NCBI GenBank assembly: GCA_024449915.1
Contig: JAMZAV010001461.1
Coordinates: 100,251 to 164,250, forward strand
Direction of reading: 5' to 3'
Length of the DNA stretch: 64,000 nt
Origin: Sweltsa coloradensis
Taxonomy: Eukaryota; Arthropoda; Insecta; Plecoptera; Chloroperlidae
Shown here: piece by piece, positions 61,001-64,000 of the stretch
How positions within the stretch are numbered: position 1 is the stretch's first letter
How the letters are laid out: each line of letters begins with the position of its first letter
Position numbers and translations under genes: made by a program
Notes under the pieces: generated by a model
Databases searched by the model: none
The model's input: only the letters and a program-made list of their open reading frames with translations
What the model was told of the DNA's origin: nothing

Positions 61001-62270
61001 ATATTAATAAAACCATCCTGAAGAAGAAGTTTTACATTTCGTTCCTGAAGTCACATTATGCAAAGCAATGGGAATACATACTTGAAGTTACACATACATA
61101 CAATGGTCTGGGCCATAAACTTTGAATTGGAAGTGGCCTAACACCACACTGACTATGGTAATTAATAATCATTCGGATACAAAATTAATATAACATTTCA
61201 TAATTTGAATTTATAAAGTAATACAAAACACGGCGATTTTGAAGCTTGCTAGTGGTTACCTTACATTCGAGATAAGCATTGAGACTACTGGCAGTCTTGC
61301 AGGAAATATCACAATTTTTTTTTTTGTTTTTTTAACGGCCTCCCCCATCCCCATACAGCCGTCCAATCTCTCACCTGATCGTAATCAAACCGTGCAGCAT
61401 TGTGCAGTATCTCCCAATCCCTAAAAACTATTTTAGCAGTGAACTAGCTTCAACAGCAAATAACCTTCCGCCTAGAGCAAGTCAATCTTGAAACTGGGGC
61501 CCCTAGTCTAAAGATGAACTTGCAGAAGTACATACTGGTAATATGAAAATATAGTTTGCACAAAACTGCAGTCTGCTTTGATTTGATAAAATTTAGATTT
61601 GATTTCAGACTGTTTTTATATAGAACATGTGTATACTGAGCACATTACTAGACCAATACCACTGTACTATGCTACTGTAATTACAGAAAACAATACTCCT
61701 ACTAACTACTTCTAACAAACTTCTAAATGTAATAGGCCTTCTACAAACTACATACTTTCTAACCCTTTCTACGGTAGTACTGTGCTGTGTATACGTATTT
61801 AATATTAATAAAAAAAAGTGCACCTTAAAATGAAGTAAAGAATCTAAAGCAGATGCAAAGAAATGTGCAAACTAGGTACCTCATGTTTACGATTATTTTT
61901 TAATATAAAAAGACATGTCACTTGACTTATTGACAAGTTGACAAGCATTTGTTTGGTGCGATTTTAATATACGAGACTAGTTCACTTTCATGACGTATGC
62001 AATATAACACACAAGTAGCCTATCTACAGGCAAATTCTACACAATGCTGAAACGGCTTGATTATCGATTATTTTAGAAGTGAATTTTAAAGCAAGCACGG
62101 TAAAACTAAAAACAGGCATTTCAGTATACGAGTTTAGATTGATTATAAGAAAAGATGTCATACATAGACGCCGGTGTTGTTGTTGTGTGTGATGTTGAAC
62201 TGGTGTTTAGAAGTTGACCTTGCTTATCTCTTCATCCTCTCACGTACGCTGGAGTTGGAGTTGGGAGGTG
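58065..62270. other. Anonymous AT-rich DNA, possible 3' UTR on minus strand
   Basis: No gene is recognised. TA-rich sequence lies at 58413-58470. Several AATAAA words occur on the minus strand (for example 58495-58500). If the candidate terminal exon at 62333 is real, part of this stretch would be its 3' untranslated region. A 148-codon frame at 59566-60012 is A/T-driven, and an 85-codon frame overlaps it on the other strand. Confidence 0.4.
60600..60842 (+). mobile_element. Possible LINE 3' tail
   Basis: The segment ends TGTATTGATCGAGTGAATAA followed by three copies of ATATGAA. An AATAAA-like word running into a short heptamer repeat is typical of the 3' ends of CR1/Jockey-type non-LTR elements. 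The body upstream is non-coding, and the 5' limit is unknown. Confidence 0.4.
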
Positions 62271-62273
62271 TGC

Positions 62274-62333
62274 TCAAGTTGTTAGCAAGTTGTTAGCCTG
62301 GTGTTGTTCAGATGTTCTGGATGAAATGGATAC
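62274..62333 (-). CDS. Candidate terminal exon (doubtful)
   Basis: On the minus strand a strong acceptor (GCATTTCTTTCTAG) precedes sequence beginning GTATCCATTTCATCC. All three frames stop within 60 bases. The longest gives VSISSRTSEQHQANNLLTT and a stop; the others give YPFHPEHLNNTRLTTC and IHFIQNI before stopping. This would be a last coding exon running into a 3' untranslated region toward lower coordinates. The frame cannot be chosen without the upstream exon, which would lie beyond 62345, past or within the hAT element or outside the window. Confidence 0.2.
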   Translation of the reverse strand, partial: VSISSRTSEQHQANNLLTT

Positions 62334-62440
62334 CTAGAAAGAAATGCATTATTTTTTTAACATATTTCACAATCAACAACAAACACACAAATAAATAAAC
62401 AAACAACAATTGATATCAGAATGAAGATCACAGTACATCA

Positions 62441-63749
62441 TAAATGCGCAGAGGCGCGTTTACGTCATTTGGGGCCCTAGGCGCGAGGAATTACGGGGCC
62501 CATACGTATGAATGGGGGGTCTGGGGGGTAGCCCCCTAGCCAATGCGGGTCCGGGGTGCACAGCCCCGGGAAAATTTTTCGATCATAGTGTGTTTGGAGC
62601 ATTTTAACGAGTTTTAGGCACTCTAAGATATAAATTTCATACATCTATAATAATTGGATGAGCGTAGCGAAGATTCCATTTAACTACACTGGAGAAAAAA
62701 ATCCGGAATGTTTTTTTTTCTGTTTGTATTTTTGTGTGTCTGTTAGCACGATTCCGGCTAAACCGATACTCCAATTGCAATGAAATTTTGTGGAGGCCCG
62801 CAATCGAAAAATAATGTCTCATGAAAAATTGCAATTTTATGATGTTTTTCTTCCTAGATGCTTTATTCGATTGTAATGATTTTTTCACAGAACCTTTATT
62901 TTATGAACTAATATATTCCTGTATTTTTTTAAATGTTAGGCCTATCGAAAAAAAATATTTCTCATGAAAATCGTAATTTTATGTTTTCGAAAAATTCGAC
63001 TTGTAACTTAACTACACGCTTTATCCGATTGTTATGATTTTTTCACATAACCTTAATTTTATGATTTTATATATTCGTGTGAAATTTGAGAGCAATCGAA
63101 AATTTATTTTTCTTGATAATCGCAATTTTGCGATTTTTTTCCGATTTTTAAAAATTTCTTTGACTTATTATAACAACTTACATGCTTGCCGATTGTTATG
63201 ATTTTTTCGCAACAAACCTAAATTTTATGAATTTATATATTTGTGTGAAATTTGAGCGTAATCGAAAAATTATTTCTCATAAAAAATGCAACCGTATACT
63301 TTTTCCGTTTTAAAAAATTACGCTCATCTAACAACGCGCCTGAAAAAGCGTTTGCGAAGCTTCCTAGTATACTGAAAAGCCATTAGACCAAAACTAGGCC
63401 CTATTGCTTTAATAAAAATAAAAAAAATCAACCATTGATTATCTCTACTAGGTGTTACTGTTATCGTTGCGTCCCAGATGCCGAATATTAACTTTCACAA
63501 ACACATACACTAAAGACAAATTAAGAAATAAGAATATGTACATATTACAATGCATCTACATTTTACCAAAGCGATTAATTGGTCGAAGATGATAATATTA
63601 AATGAAATAATACCCAATAAAGTATATTGGCAGTGAAGAGCACAGAAAAACAATATGGAAATATATTTATTTGGGGGCCCCCTAGATCAAGGGGCCCTAG
63701 GCGCGCCGCGCCTAGTGCGCCTAGTCCTAAAATCGCCACTGTAAATGCG
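62441..63749. mobile_element. hAT nonautonomous element, 1293 bp, with 8-bp TSD
   Basis: The element spans 62449-63741. The left end is CAGAGGCGCGTTTA and the inverted right end is CAGTGGCGATTTTA. Both sides are flanked by the exact 8-bp duplication TAAATGCG (62441-62448 and 63742-63749), the diagnostic hAT target length. Subterminal sequence is GC-rich and palindromic (GGGGCCCTAGGCGCG at the left, GGCGCGCCGCGCC at the right), in contrast with the A/T-rich interior. No transposase is present. The interior from about 62651 to 63369 is an inverted copy of the GGATGAGCGTA-ended family also seen at 35.65-37.06 kb. Confidence 0.9.
62651..63369 (-). mobile_element. GGATGAGCGTA-ended repeat, copy C (inside hAT)
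   Basis: Reading the minus strand, it starts CTAGGAAGCTTCGCAAACGC then GGCGCGTTGTTAGATGAGCG and ends with TACGCTCATCC, as in copies A and B at 35.65-37.06 kb. It contains one clear TATCGGTTTAGCC segment and several diverged blocks of the CGATTTTCATGAGAAATAAT type. Because copies A and B lack hAT ends, this is either a nested insertion or a segment captured by the hAT element. Confidence 0.8.
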
Positions 63750-64000
63750 TCATAATATCTTGTTATTTAATTCTTGTAAGATTAAAAGTTCTTACATACG
63801 TAAATTACGTAAAAAGTAGGTTTTGAAAATTTACGGACGCCTCTATGTTGAAATCAAAGTGGGTGGACAAGTGAAAAATAACAAAATGAGCGGAATATTA
63901 TTTTCAATTTTCTCAATCTTATCCTCAAATCGGCTAACTTTGTAAATTAAATTAAATGCAAATATAGTATATAATTAATAACAGCATTGGAAGTTTAACT
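63750..64000. other. Anonymous AT-rich DNA
   Basis: Nothing supportable in the last 251 bases. Confidence 0.5.

Overview
The window looks like AT-rich, gene-poor arthropod chromosome, most likely an insect with a large, transposon-rich genome. Three things point that way. There is a 350-bp interstitial block of the arthropod telomere pentamer TTAGG. Long stretches lack any convincing open frame. Many decayed, nonautonomous transposons are scattered through it. No open frame can be named as a host gene. Nothing bacterial is present: no operons, no ribosome-binding sites, no CRISPR array. The species cannot be fixed from this sequence.

Layout. 1-9.1 kb: mostly anonymous DNA with one near-perfect palindrome (3477-3577), a candidate minus-strand exon (2891-2968) and tRNA-like SINE remnants. 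9.17-10.36 kb: six tandem copies of a ~200-bp satellite. 14.9-16.4 kb: a 5'-truncated LINE sits inside an (ATT)n tract that looks like the tail of an older LINE. 18.35-18.87 kb: a 517-bp fold-back element with features of a Penelope-type tail. 20.1 kb: a GC-rich, G-quadruplex-prone patch. 25.68-28.51 kb: a 1.45-kb tandem duplication whose second copy loses single bases progressively, which looks like assembly noise. 29.9, 33.4 and 43.6 kb: three copies of one ~230-bp dispersed repeat.

35.65-37.06 kb: two adjacent copies of a repeat family with GGATGAGCGTA ends; a third copy lies inverted inside a hAT element at 62.45-63.74 kb. 37.55 and 49.95 kb: two oppositely oriented copies of a hAT-type MITE rich in GATTTAAATC. 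38.81 kb: another TIR element. 47.52 kb: a compact palindrome. 55.86-56.41 kb: a piggyBac-type MITE with intact TTAA flanks. 57.04-57.39 kb: the TTAGG-type array. 58-62.3 kb: anonymous DNA with a possible minus-strand terminal exon at 62.33 kb.

The best-supported calls are elements with both terminal repeats and target-site duplications: the hAT at 62449-63741, the hAT MITE at 37552-37885 and the piggyBac MITE at 55857-56407. The LINE fragment is supported by reverse-transcriptase motifs. Candidate host exons are listed at low confidence, because short open segments between splice-like sites arise often by chance. No cooperating gene set or new system could be demonstrated; the most unusual material is structural (nested, folded-back and tandem elements).
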